Shown here: one piece after another, positions 33,061 to 43,915 of the stretch
Numbering within the stretch: the stretch's first letter is position 1
Layout of the letters: each line of letters begins with the position of its first letter
From: Dolomedes plantarius
Taxonomy: Eukaryota > Arthropoda > Arachnida > Araneae > Dolomedidae
Reading direction: 5' to 3'
Assembly: GCA_907164885.2 (NCBI GenBank)
Contig: OU015490.1
Span: 16,899,047 to 16,963,046, forward strand
Length of the DNA: 64,000 bases
Notes under the pieces: generated by a model
What the model saw: only the letters and a program-made list of their open reading frames with translations
Database searches by the model: none
Told to the model about the DNA's origin: nothing
Program-made: the position numbers and the translations under genes

Positions 33061-33774
33061 GGGGACAGTGGACCTTCAAACCTAACTTTTTTTTGTTTTG
33101 AATGGATTTGCTTGAATATGTGATTAGTACCATAGATATGTAAAAATGGTTAAAATTTAAAGATGAAATATTAATAATTTATTAATTATTAATTATATCA
33201 AAAATGGACCCAATTAAAAATACTCCATGCGCATTTCTTTTGCATAATAATATGGTCATTTTTAATTACAGGATACCTTATAGAACTATCAATGAAACTT
33301 ATTGCTTATTTTAAGCATTCATTAAAAATATAAAGAGAAAAAAAAATAATAGCGAAAACACCCTTTTTATGACGCAAAATACATATAAATCATCTTTTCG
33401 AGTACAAAATTTAGAAATTCTGAGCTACGAAGCATAATTTTTTTCAATAAGATTTATTTGAAATACAGTTAAGTATATAAAACTTAAATTTCAAAGCAAT
33501 ACGATCGTTAGAAATGCGCCCGGAGCAGTTTGAATATTAGTATGACATGAAAATTTTTATCTTAAGAAAAACACATTTAAAGTTATTGCTATTAGTAACC
33601 ACATACTATCTAAATTAAATACAAATGCCCATAACTAGGAGAGTAATCACAGAAATTAAAAAAATTATTTTTGCAACACATTCCTACTCGTCCGTAGTTT
33701 CATAATTCAATAAAATTACAAAAAAAAATCGAATTTTTGGACAAATTTCGCAATTTTGAAAGCCCACTGTCCCC
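33061..33774. mobile_element. MITE with TTAA target duplication
   Basis: TTAA flanks both sides (33057-33060 and 33775-33778). Left end GGGGACAGTGGACCTTCAAA; right end, minus strand, GGGGACAGTGGGCTTTCAAA. TTAA duplication suggests mobilisation by a piggyBac-type transposase. The 714-bp AT-rich body is non-coding. Confidence 0.8.
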
Positions 33775-33778
33775 TTAA

Positions 33779-34182
33779 GAAGTCCGTAACCGATAGAGGG
33801 GCGTAAGCAAAACATCGATGTTCACAGTCACCATACAACCACTGCCCATTGTAAAAATCAGTATCAGAATGCTGATTTATTTTCAAACAACCGGAAATTC
33901 AAAATAAGTATATGTCTCCAGCGCCAACTCTGGGAGAGTTCTGATCCTCTATACCACGTCACAGAGCACGAGATTGTAAATTTAAAAAGGACCTCTCACA
34001 CATACACGATTTCCCAAGCTCTGAGACGTACTGTGAGCAGGCGGAACTAGTGACCATCTACGAAGGGACGATGAAATTGAGAAATAACCGCAGGCGCCTG
34101 ATTCCGTTATCTTTCAACTGCGAGTAGCCAGCGGTTTTCTTCTTCCTGGTGAAAATGATCCATTCTCTACCACTGGAGCCAT

Positions 34183-34189
<7 letters not shown>
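33779..34189. other. unassigned sequence
   Basis: Nothing recognised. A TA array begins near 34194. Confidence 0.4.
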
Positions 34190-34228
<39 letters not shown>

Positions 34229-34230
<2 letters not shown>

Positions 34231-34818
34231 AAGGTTGGGGTATAAGTCATGGCAACTATTTTTTTTTCTTGTAGATGTGTGAACGGATCACAAACGTATA
34301 TGTGTCGTGTGGAAGTTCTGCAGCCATAGTGTGTATGCAGAACAACAGATGGCTCTGTGATAGCTGGTAGTAGCGCAGCGAGGGCTCTGAAATCAGTCAG
34401 TTGGTGAGTGTCGTGCGAGGTGGAAGTAACCCATGTTGAGCAGCGCGCTTACATCAAAATAGCCGTTCTCAGAGGGAGAAATGCGATGGAATGTCACAGT
34501 GAATTAGTACAAGCCCTTGGGACTAATGCCCTACCATATCGTACAGTAGCACGGGCAGGGGAAAACATTGAGAGTCTTTAGGCCCAGGTTTGTCATGTCA
34601 ACTTTATGTGTACTGTGTTATCATTCTTTTGCACGGTGAAGGCCATATTGCCCTGTATACTACCGTAATAAATTAGTGTGTTACGATATTTCAGTGCTAT
34701 TCATTGTCCACACATGTAGTTAAGACCTTGTCCTTTCGTCTGTATATGTCGCATTTTCCAACCGGACTGGTATCTTCAAGAAAAAAAATAGTTGCCATGA
34801 CTTATACCCCAACCCTCG
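34229..34818 (+). mobile_element. internally deleted mariner-type element
   Basis: Flanked by TA. Left end CAAAGGTTGGGGTATAAGTC; right end, minus strand, CGAGGGTTGGGGTATAAGTC. The terminal inverted repeats exceed 35 bp. The 590-bp element retains only the transposase N-terminus. Confidence 0.85.
34435..34581 (+). pseudogene. mariner-type transposase N-terminal fragment
   Basis: An open stretch of 48 codons contains EQRAYIKIAVLRGRNAMECH and ALGTNALPYRTVARAGE, the helix-turn-helix of a mariner-type transposase. The catalytic domain has been deleted. It ends at TAG 34579. Confidence 0.7.
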
Positions 34819-35014
34819 TATATATATATACACAAGTGGTTATCAAAATAATGGAAACCCCTATCAATATTAGTGGTGTTTATGAATGTGCTTCGTATTC
34901 CTTAAAAAACGAGTCTGGCCACCGGTATTTTTTTTATATAATATAGTGTATGTATTATTCTACTATCAGGTGGCAGTAATGAAGCTAAGGACATCGTGCT
35001 TTTGGGGAGAACAT

Positions 35015-35790
35015 CAGGGTCGTCCAAAGAGGAGGGCAACTGGGGCACTTTGCCCCAGGCCCCTTACTGCCGGAGGGGCCCTAAAAATTTTTAAAAATTA
35101 ATTTATTAGATTTCATCCAAAAGAAAATTCCGAAACACATGTACTGTACTTCAAAATTCAAAATAATCTCTTGAAAATAGGCCCCCCCCCAAAAAAAAAA
35201 AAATAAATAAATAAATAAATAAAATATTAGATTTAGATTTATCGCATTAGATTTATCGAATTAGATAAATCTAATTCGATATTAGAATTAGATTATCGAA
35301 TCTAATTCTAATATCAAATCTAGCCCCCCCCCCCAAAAAAAAAAAAAAAATATATATATATAGATATTCGATTTAGATTTATCGAATTAGTTAAATCTAA
35401 TTCGATATTAGAATTAGATTATTCGAATTAGATTTATCTTACTCCAAAATAGTCTTCTGAAAAATACGCTATTTAGTTTTAATGAAAAATATAACTGTTT
35501 AGTCCTAACTGCTATAAAATTACATTCTCTCTAATAAATTGAAGACAGCACTAACTACTAAAATAGATAGAAAAAAGCTTTGTGGAGGGAAGATGTCATA
35601 TTTATTGGAGAATATCACAAGAGAGCAGTGCAATGAAATTTAATAATTATGTTAATCATTCATGTAATGAAATTTTAAGTATGAGTAACTTAAATTGAAT
35701 GTGTGTTTTCGTCTCTTTCCATTTTTTATTTTTCTTGGAGCCCCCAACAGAAGTTTGCCCCAGGCCCCGTAAAGTATCTGGGCAGCCCCG
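35015..35790. mobile_element. non-autonomous hAT-type element
   Basis: Flanked by GAGAACAT (35007-35014) and GAGAACTT (35791-35798), an 8-bp duplication with one change. Left end CAGGGTCGTCCAAAG; right end, minus strand, CGGGGCTGCCCAGAT. Both sub-termini contain TTTGCCCCAGGCCCC. Eight-base duplications and CAGGG-type ends mark hAT elements. The body has C-runs, poly-A and nested ATTCGAT/ATTAGATTTA palindromes, and no coding. Confidence 0.8.
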
Positions 35791-35957
35791 GAGAACTTTG
35801 TAAAATGTCAAACCTTGCACACCTTGCAAAAAGGGCAAATTGTTGGAGCGCGTTTAAATTGGAGTATCTGCTGATGCAACCCCCAGGCTAATGGGTCTTT
35901 TTCGAGCGATGGTATCGAAAGTCATGATGGCATACAGAGTGCTCGTAAAAACACCCT

Positions 35958-36431
35958 TTGCCAAACAGAATAGTGGACGAAAGGGAGAGCTGCGTGAAAG
36001 AGACGGACGATGTTTTGAAGCGGATTGTGACACGAAGAAAGAAAACAATTGCAACCAAAATGGCCGAAGGGCTCAATATGCAGCTGCATGTTCCGGTATC
36101 AACCATTAGAGGTAGAAGGGAACTTCACAAACGAAGCATTTACGGAAGAGTAGCTATTCCTGAGCCACTTGTAATAGATGTCAATACAAAATATCGTCCA
36201 CAATGGTGCCACGAGTACAAATCCTCGTCGAGTAATATGTCGAAAAACGGCATTTGGTCCGACGAATCATTGTTCCTCGCAACAGGACGGATGTCCTGTT
36301 GCGAGGACGTGCGTATGTCCTGTGCGTATGTCCTGCTGCGTGCGTATGTCCTGTTGTGTAGGTGTCTGGAGAACACCTACACAAGCGTAAGACTCTGGTT
36401 GTCTCATCTCAACTTTCAATCGTGGAGGTAG
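35958..36431 (+). pseudogene. Tc1-like transposase remnant (copy B)
   Basis: The frame reads VKETDDVLKRIVTRRKKTIA, HVPVSTIRGRRELHKRSIYG and NGIWSDESLF (first catalytic Asp region). It then enters an expanded run of GTCCTG-containing repeats (about 36275-36370) that replaces normal sequence. The second and third catalytic motifs are not in frame. The upstream helix-turn-helix lies on the other side of the hAT insertion. Confidence 0.7.
36276..36305. repeat. perfect 13-bp hairpin within Tc1 copy B
   Basis: CTCGCAACAGGAC, GGAT, then the exact reverse complement. It is followed by several copies of GCGTATGTCCTG. Copies A and C have only one arm. Confidence 0.9.
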
Positions 36432-36599
36432 ATCTATCAGGGTTTGGGATGGAATCTCATGGTTTTCTTCAGGCCCTATTGTAACCCTAAAAGGGAGATG
36501 AAATGGGAAGGACCATACCAAAATTTTAGCTCACTAGTACATACAAGTCATAAATAGTTGTTAAGAATATATTATACCATTCTTCAGGGGAAAACCAGG

Positions 36600-37692
36600 A
36601 AAGTTCCTGTAGAGATGCTGTGGTGGATATCGATACTTTTATCTATCCTCTTAGACAGATCACAGTGCTTGGAGGATTTATAGTCGGGGGGATTGTACAG
36701 GGCAAGATATTTCACTTCTTTTTCGTGCTCTTCAAACCAATACTTGATAGATTTAGCTGTATGTATAGGGGGATTATCATACCGGAGAACGCCATCTCCT
36801 GCAAGAAACAATGTTTCCACCATAGGATGGACTAGTGAGCTAAAATTTCGACATAGTCCTTCCCATTCAGTCTCCCTTTTAGTGTTACAATAGGGCTTGA
36901 AGAAAACCATGAAATGCAATCCGTAACCCTGATAGATCTACCTCCATGATTGACAGTTGAGATGAGACAAACCAGAATCTTACGCTTGTGTAGGTGTTCT
37001 CTAGACATACGCACGTCCCGTTGCGAGGAACAACGTGAACAATGATTCGTCGGACCAAATGCCGTTTTTCGACAAATTACTCGACCAGGATTTGCGCTCG
37101 TGGCACCATTGTGGACGATATTTTGTATTGGCATCTATTGCAAGTGGCTTGGGAATAGCTACTCTTCCGTAAATGCTTTGTTTGTGAAGTTCCCTTCTAC
37201 TTCTAGTGGTTGATACAGGAACATGCAGATGCCGATTGAATTCTTCGGTCATTTTGGTTGCAGTTGTTTTCTTTCTTCGTGTCGCAATCCGCTTCAATAC
37301 CTCGTCTCTTTCTGTCAGCTCTCCCTTTCGTCCACTATTCTGTTTGGCAAAGGATATTTTTCCGTGCACTCTGTATGCTATCATGACTTTCGATACCATA
37401 GCTCGAAAAAAACCATTAGCCTGGGAGTTGCAGTAAAAGATATCCAATCTAAACGCGCTCCAACAATTTGTCCTTTTTACAAGGTCTGCAAGGTTTTACA
37501 TTTTACGCTTTTCCCAAAAAAGCACGATTCCCTTAGCTTCATTACTGCTACCTGGCAGTAGAATAATACATACACTGTATTATATAAAAAAAATACAGTG
37601 TGGCCAGACTTGTTTTTTAAGGAATACGAAGCACATTCATAAACACCACTAATATTGATAGGTGTTTCCATTATTTTGATAACCACCTGTAT
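36600..37692 (-). mobile_element. Tc1-like element, family T-A, copy C
   Basis: The outer end at 37692 reads CAGGTGGTTATCAAAATAAT on the minus strand next to a TA array. Adjacent copy B is inverted relative to it, so the pair forms a large inverted repeat with ends at 34831 and 37692. Confidence 0.75.
36640..37560 (-). pseudogene. Tc1-like transposase remnant (copy C)
   Basis: Minus-strand frames in order: VMKLRESCFFGKSVKCKTLQ (near 37530), DEVLKRIATRRKKTTATKM with RRELHKQSIYGRVAIPKPL and NGIWSDESLF (37001-37447), then LAGDGVLRYDNPPIHTAKSI and [17 protein letters not shown] (36584-36919). It is the most complete copy of this family here, but it is in at least two frames, and the usual LPWPPxSPDLNPIE third motif is degenerate. 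Confidence 0.75.
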
Positions 37693-38784
37693 ATATATAT
37701 ATATACATACACACACGCATATATAGTCAGGAGGGGATGTTAAGGAGATATTTCCCCCCTCATACCCTCCATCCTTAATAGGGTCTCCCATTGGTGGAAA
37801 GGGCTATACTGTTATCTGTGGCTACACGGGAACTGATTAGACCAGTATCTATAGTTATAGAATTATAGTTTAGGCATTCGGCCATTGTCCACTCAGTGTG
37901 ATCAATGGTCAAAAGAAACTTCTAAAAATACTCAATATTTGTATAACGTGGTCAGAAAGTTCACAATAGAGCAAAACGTTCATACACATTCCTGCAGTCC
38001 CCAACCCTTCATATTTCGGAAACAGAACTAACTATCCTGACACCAAGTTCGTTGGCGAGCATCGTTCGTCCGTTGGCGACTTTCCGAGACGCCAGTCTCC
38101 CCTATCGCGCCAAGTCCGATGTTGCCTACTCTACCCAGCGGGACGTCGAAAGAGGGAGGACAGATTGAAAAAATGTATATATCTCACTGAAACAAAATAT
38201 ATCGGGCCATGCCCCCCCCCACATTGGCTGCAAAGGGGGGGGTGGGGTGGAGGATGTTCTGTTCTGTTCTGTTCTGTCCAGACGACGCCCTGTTTATTTT
38301 TCCACATGTGTCTCTTCCTAATAAGCGGTTGTAGTAGATTTTATGCGCACGATTTTGGAGGAGATAAACTCCCATTAAGGTCCCCCGCACCTCCCCACCT
38401 CCCCACCCACCGGTCCACCCCCTACTCTTTACTTATTACCGTTTTCGGTGTGGTTCGCACTCTTCCATAAACAAGAGGATTTCATTCCTAACGCTGAATG
38501 TGCTGGCCTACTCAGGAACAAAATTAGCGGAATATCGTACAGCACATGTCACACGTTGGGTAGATTCAAGGAGGATCAACCATTAAGGAAAAAAGATGGC
38601 TTTATTATTATTATTATCATTATTATTATTCATTTATTTATTTATTTGGTAATTGGGGAATACTAAATATTTGCTATCGAATTTTATCTGAAGACAGTGG
38701 GATAAAAATACGCTCAATGATATATATATATATATATAAATAAAATAAAGATGATAGAGAAAACCAGTAATAGATCTAATGGCG
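37693..38784. other. unassigned sequence
   Basis: No coding family recognised. Features are a G/C-run segment at 38210-38240, a TTCTG-type pentamer run near 38258, ATT-repeats near 38605 and a short TA array at 38719-38738. Confidence 0.4.
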
Positions 38785-38905
38785 GGTTCACACATTACCG
38801 AGCTAGGTGAGGCGAGCGCTCATCAATTACGTTCCCAGCTGACAGTTTTACGACTTAATAGCGCTCGCCTCGGCGACTCGGGCGAGCGAGTGGTCAGCGG
38901 TTTTC
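38785..38905. repeat. MITE-like segment with GC-rich hairpin
   Basis: GAGGCGAGCGCT at 38809-38820 pairs perfectly with AGCGCTCGCCTC at 38860-38871. The left flank GGTTCACACATTACCGAGC is typical of PIF/Harbinger-type MITE ends, but the outer ends are not clearly paired. Confidence 0.45.
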
Positions 38906-39077
38906 TAGCGAACTTCAAAGGAAATGGTTACCAGAAAGGTATATGTGACACGGAAGACAGTCAGTGATCATTATTGCTGTTTTTGGCAAAAAAAACTTCG
39001 TTAATGGCTACTTTTCGCAGTAGACTTTACCTTTGTGAATGCCTGAAATGTTTTATTTAAAAAATTTCAAAATAAAA

Positions 39078-39594
<517 letters not shown>

Positions 39595-39595
39595 A

Positions 39596-40040
39596 CAGTG
39601 GCTCCCAAAAGTGTTCGTACACTTACGAATATCAATGAAATAGGAGTCTATCCATTAATTAAAATTAATATTTCAGAATGGGTATTTAATAATAAAATTC
39701 ACGTTTGAGTGCTGTAAAAGTTTCTGCAGAATTCAATGAAACATTTTCTACTTCAATTTCACCTGAAATTTTTTGACGAGTTCTCAGAACAGCTGGATTA
39801 CATGGGCGTTCAGCCCATAGAAAAATTTTTGTGAGTGAGAAAAACAGAAAGTTAGGCCTCCCTTCGCACTATCAATGATAAATAAGCCCCAAACCTATTG
39901 GAATAATGTCTTATTTGCCGATGAATATTTTTGGTGCTGATGGGCGTATAATTGTATGGAGAAGAAAAAAATGAGGAACTTAATCCCAAGAACTTAGTAG
40001 GAACAGTTAAGCATGCTGGTGAAGGCATGCTTAACTGTTA
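39596..40040 (+). mobile_element. Tc1-like element fragment, family T-D
   Basis: Begins CAGTGGCTCCCAAAAGTGTT next to a TA array. The same terminus occurs alone at 6309-6337. Transposase traces at 39770-40040 include LRTAGLHGRSAHRK, LFADEYF and EELNPKNLVGTVKHAGEG. It ends at about 40040 in another TA-rich tract, so the catalytic second half is missing. Confidence 0.7.
39770..40040 (+). pseudogene. Tc1-like transposase fragment
   Basis: The region around RTAGLHGRSAHRK is the linker before the catalytic domain. FADEYF corresponds to the first catalytic Asp (usually SDES). NPKNLVGTVKHAGEG is the strongly conserved following segment. Frames change and a stop falls after the first Asp region. Confidence 0.65.
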
Positions 40041-40212
40041 TATACATATATGTGTGTGTATATATATATATGTATATATGTCTATATATGTATGTATGTA
40101 TGTATGTATATATATATAATATAATCCGCTCGCCTCCTGAGTACGCAAGAACAAAAATAACGCCAAATTTCCAGCCAAATGTGTTCCCCAACTCAGTTGG
40201 GCCCGGGGGGGT

Positions 40213-40308
40213 TTAAACGAGGGGAGCTCTAGTTCACTTCCGCTCCGAGCGAAGCGAATTCAGGGGGCGGGGAGCTCCGGTTCGAACTCGGGTATGTGTG
40301 AACGAGGT
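40213..40308. repeat. possible small foldback repeat
   Basis: GGAGCTCTAGTTC and GGAGCTCCGGTTCGAAC with a terminal GTGTGAAC suggest a short MITE. Pairing is imperfect and the boundaries are uncertain. Confidence 0.3.
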
Positions 40309-40309
40309 A

Positions 40310-40480
40310 TAAAACTACGTGCAGCCAGGAACAAACAACATGAAAAGAAAAGTATGAAATAGTATTTAGACAGCATTTCTTCATCAGCGGTGTCAATACT
40401 GTCTAAAAACCAATGGATTGTTTCCGATGAGTATGATCTATACAATACACACACTCAGACACCGTACAATCCATGAAAAA
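40310..40480 (-). repeat. dispersed repeat with conserved hairpin, copy 2
   Basis: The minus strand aligns with 14155-14320, including the TAGACAG...CTGTCTA hairpin and the CGCTGATGAAGAAATG loop. See that entry. Confidence 0.55.
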
Positions 40481-40486
40481 CAGAAT

Positions 40487-40489
<3 letters not shown>

Positions 40490-40562
<73 letters not shown>
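40490..40562. repeat. (TA)n microsatellite
   Basis: An uninterrupted TA run followed by GAGAGAG. Confidence 0.95.
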
Positions 40563-40564
<2 letters not shown>

Positions 40565-40770
40565 GAGAGAGTTTCGGACTTTAGTTTCGGATCATGACTG
40601 GCTGACATAGAAAGTGACCGTTTTGAGGGGTGGCCGTTGAAAAGGGGTTTTTCCATAACACTGGCTCTACAGGAGTCTTGAATCGGCTCTGAACAAAATA
40701 GGGTCATTTTGCGGGTTGTCCGGCGAGAGAAATTCCACTATATATACAAATGCATGCACGCATACATACA

Positions 40771-40805
<35 letters not shown>

Positions 40806-40812
<7 letters not shown>

Positions 40813-42219
40813 TCATGGACAAAAAAATTAGCGCACCAAGAAGGAGTCGTCAAAATGAAACGAAATTTTACATACGTAATGACTACTTTGATATAAGTAA
40901 ATGATAAGAAAATCAAAGAAAAAGGATAATTTATTTCAGAGAAAAAGGCAAAAGAACGGAGGAGTTAATACTCCGTTGGACCCCCTCTAGCGCGAATGCA
41001 CGATGCGATACGATCGAGCATTGAGTGATACAAGTTCTGTATGATGTCTTGAGACATTTCGTTCCATATTTGCTGTAACCTTGCCTCTAGTTCGTTCAAA
41101 CTCGTGGGATGCCCAACTCGTCGTCCGAAATGATCCCAGATATGCTCGATTGGAGACAAATCTGGGGATCGGGCAGGCCAAGGAAGGGTAGTAACAGTGC
41201 GGAGACAGTCTTGTGACACCCTTGCCGTATGAGGCCGAGCATTGTCTTGTTGAAAAATGGCTCCTGGGAGCCGTTGCATGAGTGGCAACACATGTGGTTG
41301 CAGGATTTCATGAACATACCGCTGGGCTGTCATGGTGCCACGGAACAATACTAGGGGTGACCGTGTATTGTAGGCAATGGCACCCCATACCATCACACCA
41401 GCTATGGGAGCGATGTGTCGCTGTACAGCAAAGGCAGGATTGAAGCGTTCACCACGGGCTCTCCACACACGAACACGATTGTCATCACTGCCGATATTGA
41501 ATCTGGATTCGTCGCTAAAGATGACCTGGTTCCATTCCGCTGCAGTCCAGTTTCCTCGTGCGCGGCAAAACTCCAAACGGAGGCGTCGATGGGTGGGCGT
41601 CAAGGGCAGCACACGTAATGGGCGCCGCGATACCAACTGTCCTTAAGCCAGGCGCCTTCGTATGGTTCGAGAAGACACAGAGGCCCCTAGTGAAGGTGCT
41701 ACCTGTGCCTGGATGGCGGCCGATGAAGCAGTTGGCTGTACGCGTGCATTTCTTACGATGTGGCGGTCTTCTCGACGACTGGTCTGTCGAGGGCGTCCTG
41801 AGCCGGGTCTTCTTGTACATGACATCTCTCGGGTCCACTGGTCCCAACACCTCCTCACAACACAATCAGAGCGGTCTAATTGACGAGCTACTCGCCTAGC
41901 TGACCACCCAGCTTCCATCATCCCGACGATTCTTCCCCTCTCAAACTGCGACAACTGCTTATATTGTCTTCGAACACGGCGTAATGGCATGTCTATCTCA
42001 GTTCTTCCTTTGTAAATGATTCAGCACACTCAAACAAGCTTTGGTTACCTGTTTTATACTCCACAGAGTACGATGTTCAACGCCCTCTACCAGCTATACG
42101 TAATGCGCAATCACGCTGCATTTCTAATCATTTGCATATCTCCCCGACATGTACCTTCGTTGCAAGTTTCGTTACGATCCCGCAATTATTTCTTGGTGCG
42201 CTAATTTTTTTGTCAATGA

Positions 42220-42222
<3 letters not shown>
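40806..42222 (-). mobile_element. complete Tc1-like element (DD32E), about 1.4 kb
   Basis: The left terminus reads CACTCATGGACAAAAAAATT (from 40810, with an extra CACA before it). The right end on the minus strand reads CACTCATTGACAAAAAAATT. TA lies on both sides, and TA microsatellites abut both ends. The coding region is nearly intact. Confidence 0.9.
40965..41990 (-). pseudogene. Tc1-like transposase (DD32E) with one frameshift
   Basis: ATG 41990 begins MPLRRVRRQYKQLSQFERGR. Two helix-turn-helix units follow (WSARRVARQLDRSDCVVRRC and VSSRTIRRRLA). One frameshift near 41640 separates the catalytic part, which contains FSDESRFN, IFQQDNARPHTARV and SPDLSPIEHIW and ends RARGGPTEY at 40965. 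Only 32 residues lie between the second Asp and the Glu, two fewer than canonical Tc1. Total length is about 341 residues, normal for the superfamily. Apart from the frameshift I see no stop, so this is a young copy. By family it cuts and pastes at TA. Confidence 0.9.
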
Positions 42223-42281
<59 letters not shown>

Positions 42282-42376
42282 GTATACAAACGAACACATA
42301 CATACATTATATATATACATATGCATACATATAAATAAATGTATACAAACAAACAAACAAACAAACAAACAAACAA

Positions 42377-42452
<76 letters not shown>
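42223..42452. repeat. TA microsatellites with (AAAC)n block
   Basis: TA runs at 42223-42278 and 42381-42452 flank a segment containing about seven CAAA units. Confidence 0.95.
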
Positions 42453-42456
<4 letters not shown>

Positions 42457-42574
42457 TTAAGGATAAGATCAGATCTCCTTTCTTAACACTTTCTTATCTC
42501 TATAGTAATATGTGGTTGTGGTTCATTATATAATAAGCGCCCCCTCCCTTTTACAATATATACATCCGTACTTT

Positions 42575-42608
<34 letters not shown>

Positions 42609-42609
<1 letters not shown>

Positions 42610-43104
42610 GGTGAGCCAAAAGTTCCTAAAAACTTTAAAAATTCATAAAAAAGGAAGAAATCATGATAAAGAAGTGGGGTTTGCAAGAAAGGGATCACAA
42701 GGAAGTCAGATTTTTTTAGCAGTCGAAAAAAAGTTCAAAAAGTTAAGAGTGTAAAAAGATTAAAAAGTTTGCAGAATTATGGAAATCTATCTTGTAATAA
42801 AAGACCGTGATACACGAGGATTTGGAGGATCGGCCACGAAGTAGAAGACTTTCGTTGGCGGAGGGCCGTATGACTGCGGTGGAAACCGTTATGAATGATA
42901 TGGCGGCGGAATCGTCCATGGGGTGTAGCAGTGCTCGCAATGCTGGACCATTGACTCTACCAGTGCCTTTTTAAATTTTTATTTTGCTCCTAAAAAAATC
43001 CGACTTCTTGTGAGCCCTTTCTTGCAAACTGCACTTCTTTATCATAACTTCTTCCTCTTTTAATGAATTTTTAAAGTTTTTACGAACTTTTGGCTCACTC
43101 GGTG
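42609..43104. mobile_element. deleted mariner-type element with long inverted ends
   Basis: Left end GGTGAGCCAAAAGTTCCTAA; right end, minus strand, GTGAGCCAAAAGTTCGTAAA. The inverted ends stay alignable for about 120 bp (AAGAAGTG, TTTGCAAGAAAGGG, TCACAAG...). Both sides meet TA runs. Confidence 0.75.
42800..42965 (+). pseudogene. transposase fragment inside deleted element
   Basis: The frame reads KTVIHEDLEDRPRSRRLSLAEG, interrupted here only for length, then MTAVETVMNDMAAESSMG. DRPRSGRP-like strings occur in the linker after the helix-turn-helix of mariner-type transposases. No catalytic motif is present. Confidence 0.5.

Positions 43105-43106
<2 letters not shown>

Positions 43107-43190
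<84 letters not shown>
43107..43190. repeat. (TA)n microsatellite
   Basis: A TA run between the deleted element and the 98-bp tandem repeat. Confidence 0.95.
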
Positions 43191-43192
<2 letters not shown>

Positions 43193-43194
<2 letters not shown>

Positions 43195-43915
43195 ATTAAT
43201 ATTTTACCTCTGATTCATTCTAATCCTGCTATCGATCAAGTTCGGTCAAATTCTAACTGTTTAATTGGTTCTTCCTAACCTATAGTAAATTTGATTATGG
43301 TCAACCTCAACTATTATTTTTGACCAGCCATTAATGAAGTTCAGACCTTTCTTATTTTTTCATTGATTCCTCCTAAATTATAGCAAATTTGATTAGAATT
43401 AATCCCCGATTGATTAGTTTTGACCTGCAATTTATGAGGTTAGTACCTCTTAACTTTTTGATTGACTCTTTCTAACTTGTGGTAAATTTGATTAAGATCA
43501 ATTCCCAATACATTCTTTTTGACCAATAATTAATCAGGTTTGGTCCAATTCTAATTTTTTGATTGATTTTTTCTAACCTATAGTAAATCTGATTTGGATC
43601 ATTCCCCGGATTATTATTATTATTTTTTTTTTTGCCTGACATTTATTTAACTAGGGTCAATTCACACTTTTTGATTGATTCTTCTTAAATTTGATTATGA
43701 TCAATTCCCGATGCATTCATTTTGACTTGTCATTAACTAACTTAGATCAATCCTCACATTTTGATTGATTCTTCGTAGCCTACAATTATTTAACTACGAT
43801 GAATCTCGATTATTTTTTTACCTACCATTAATTAAGCTAGGGTCATTTCACGCCTTTTAATTGATTCTTCTTAGCCTGAATAAATCTGATTGTGATCGAT
43901 TCCTGATATATTGTG
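43193..43915. repeat. 98-bp minisatellite, block 1
   Basis: About seven diverged copies of a ~98-bp unit. Landmarks are TTGATTGATTCTTCxTAACC, then AAATTTGATTATGATCAATTCC, then TTTTTGACCxGCCATTAAT. The TTGATT landmark recurs at about 43265, 43361, 43459, 43558, 43671, 43761 and 43858. Confidence 0.8.

Larger units (their letters stand above)
34831..36600 (+). mobile_element. Tc1-like element, family T-A, copy B
   Basis: TA at 34829 is followed by CACAAGTGGTTATCAAAATA, the same terminus as copies A and C. A hAT-type element interrupts it at 35015-35790. The 3' end is not sharply defined. It is followed by copy C in inverted orientation. Confidence 0.7.

Noticed and set aside
40213..40308. Confident PIF/Harbinger MITE
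   Set aside because: Arm pairing is imperfect and no 3-bp target duplication was found; kept only as a low-confidence repeat.
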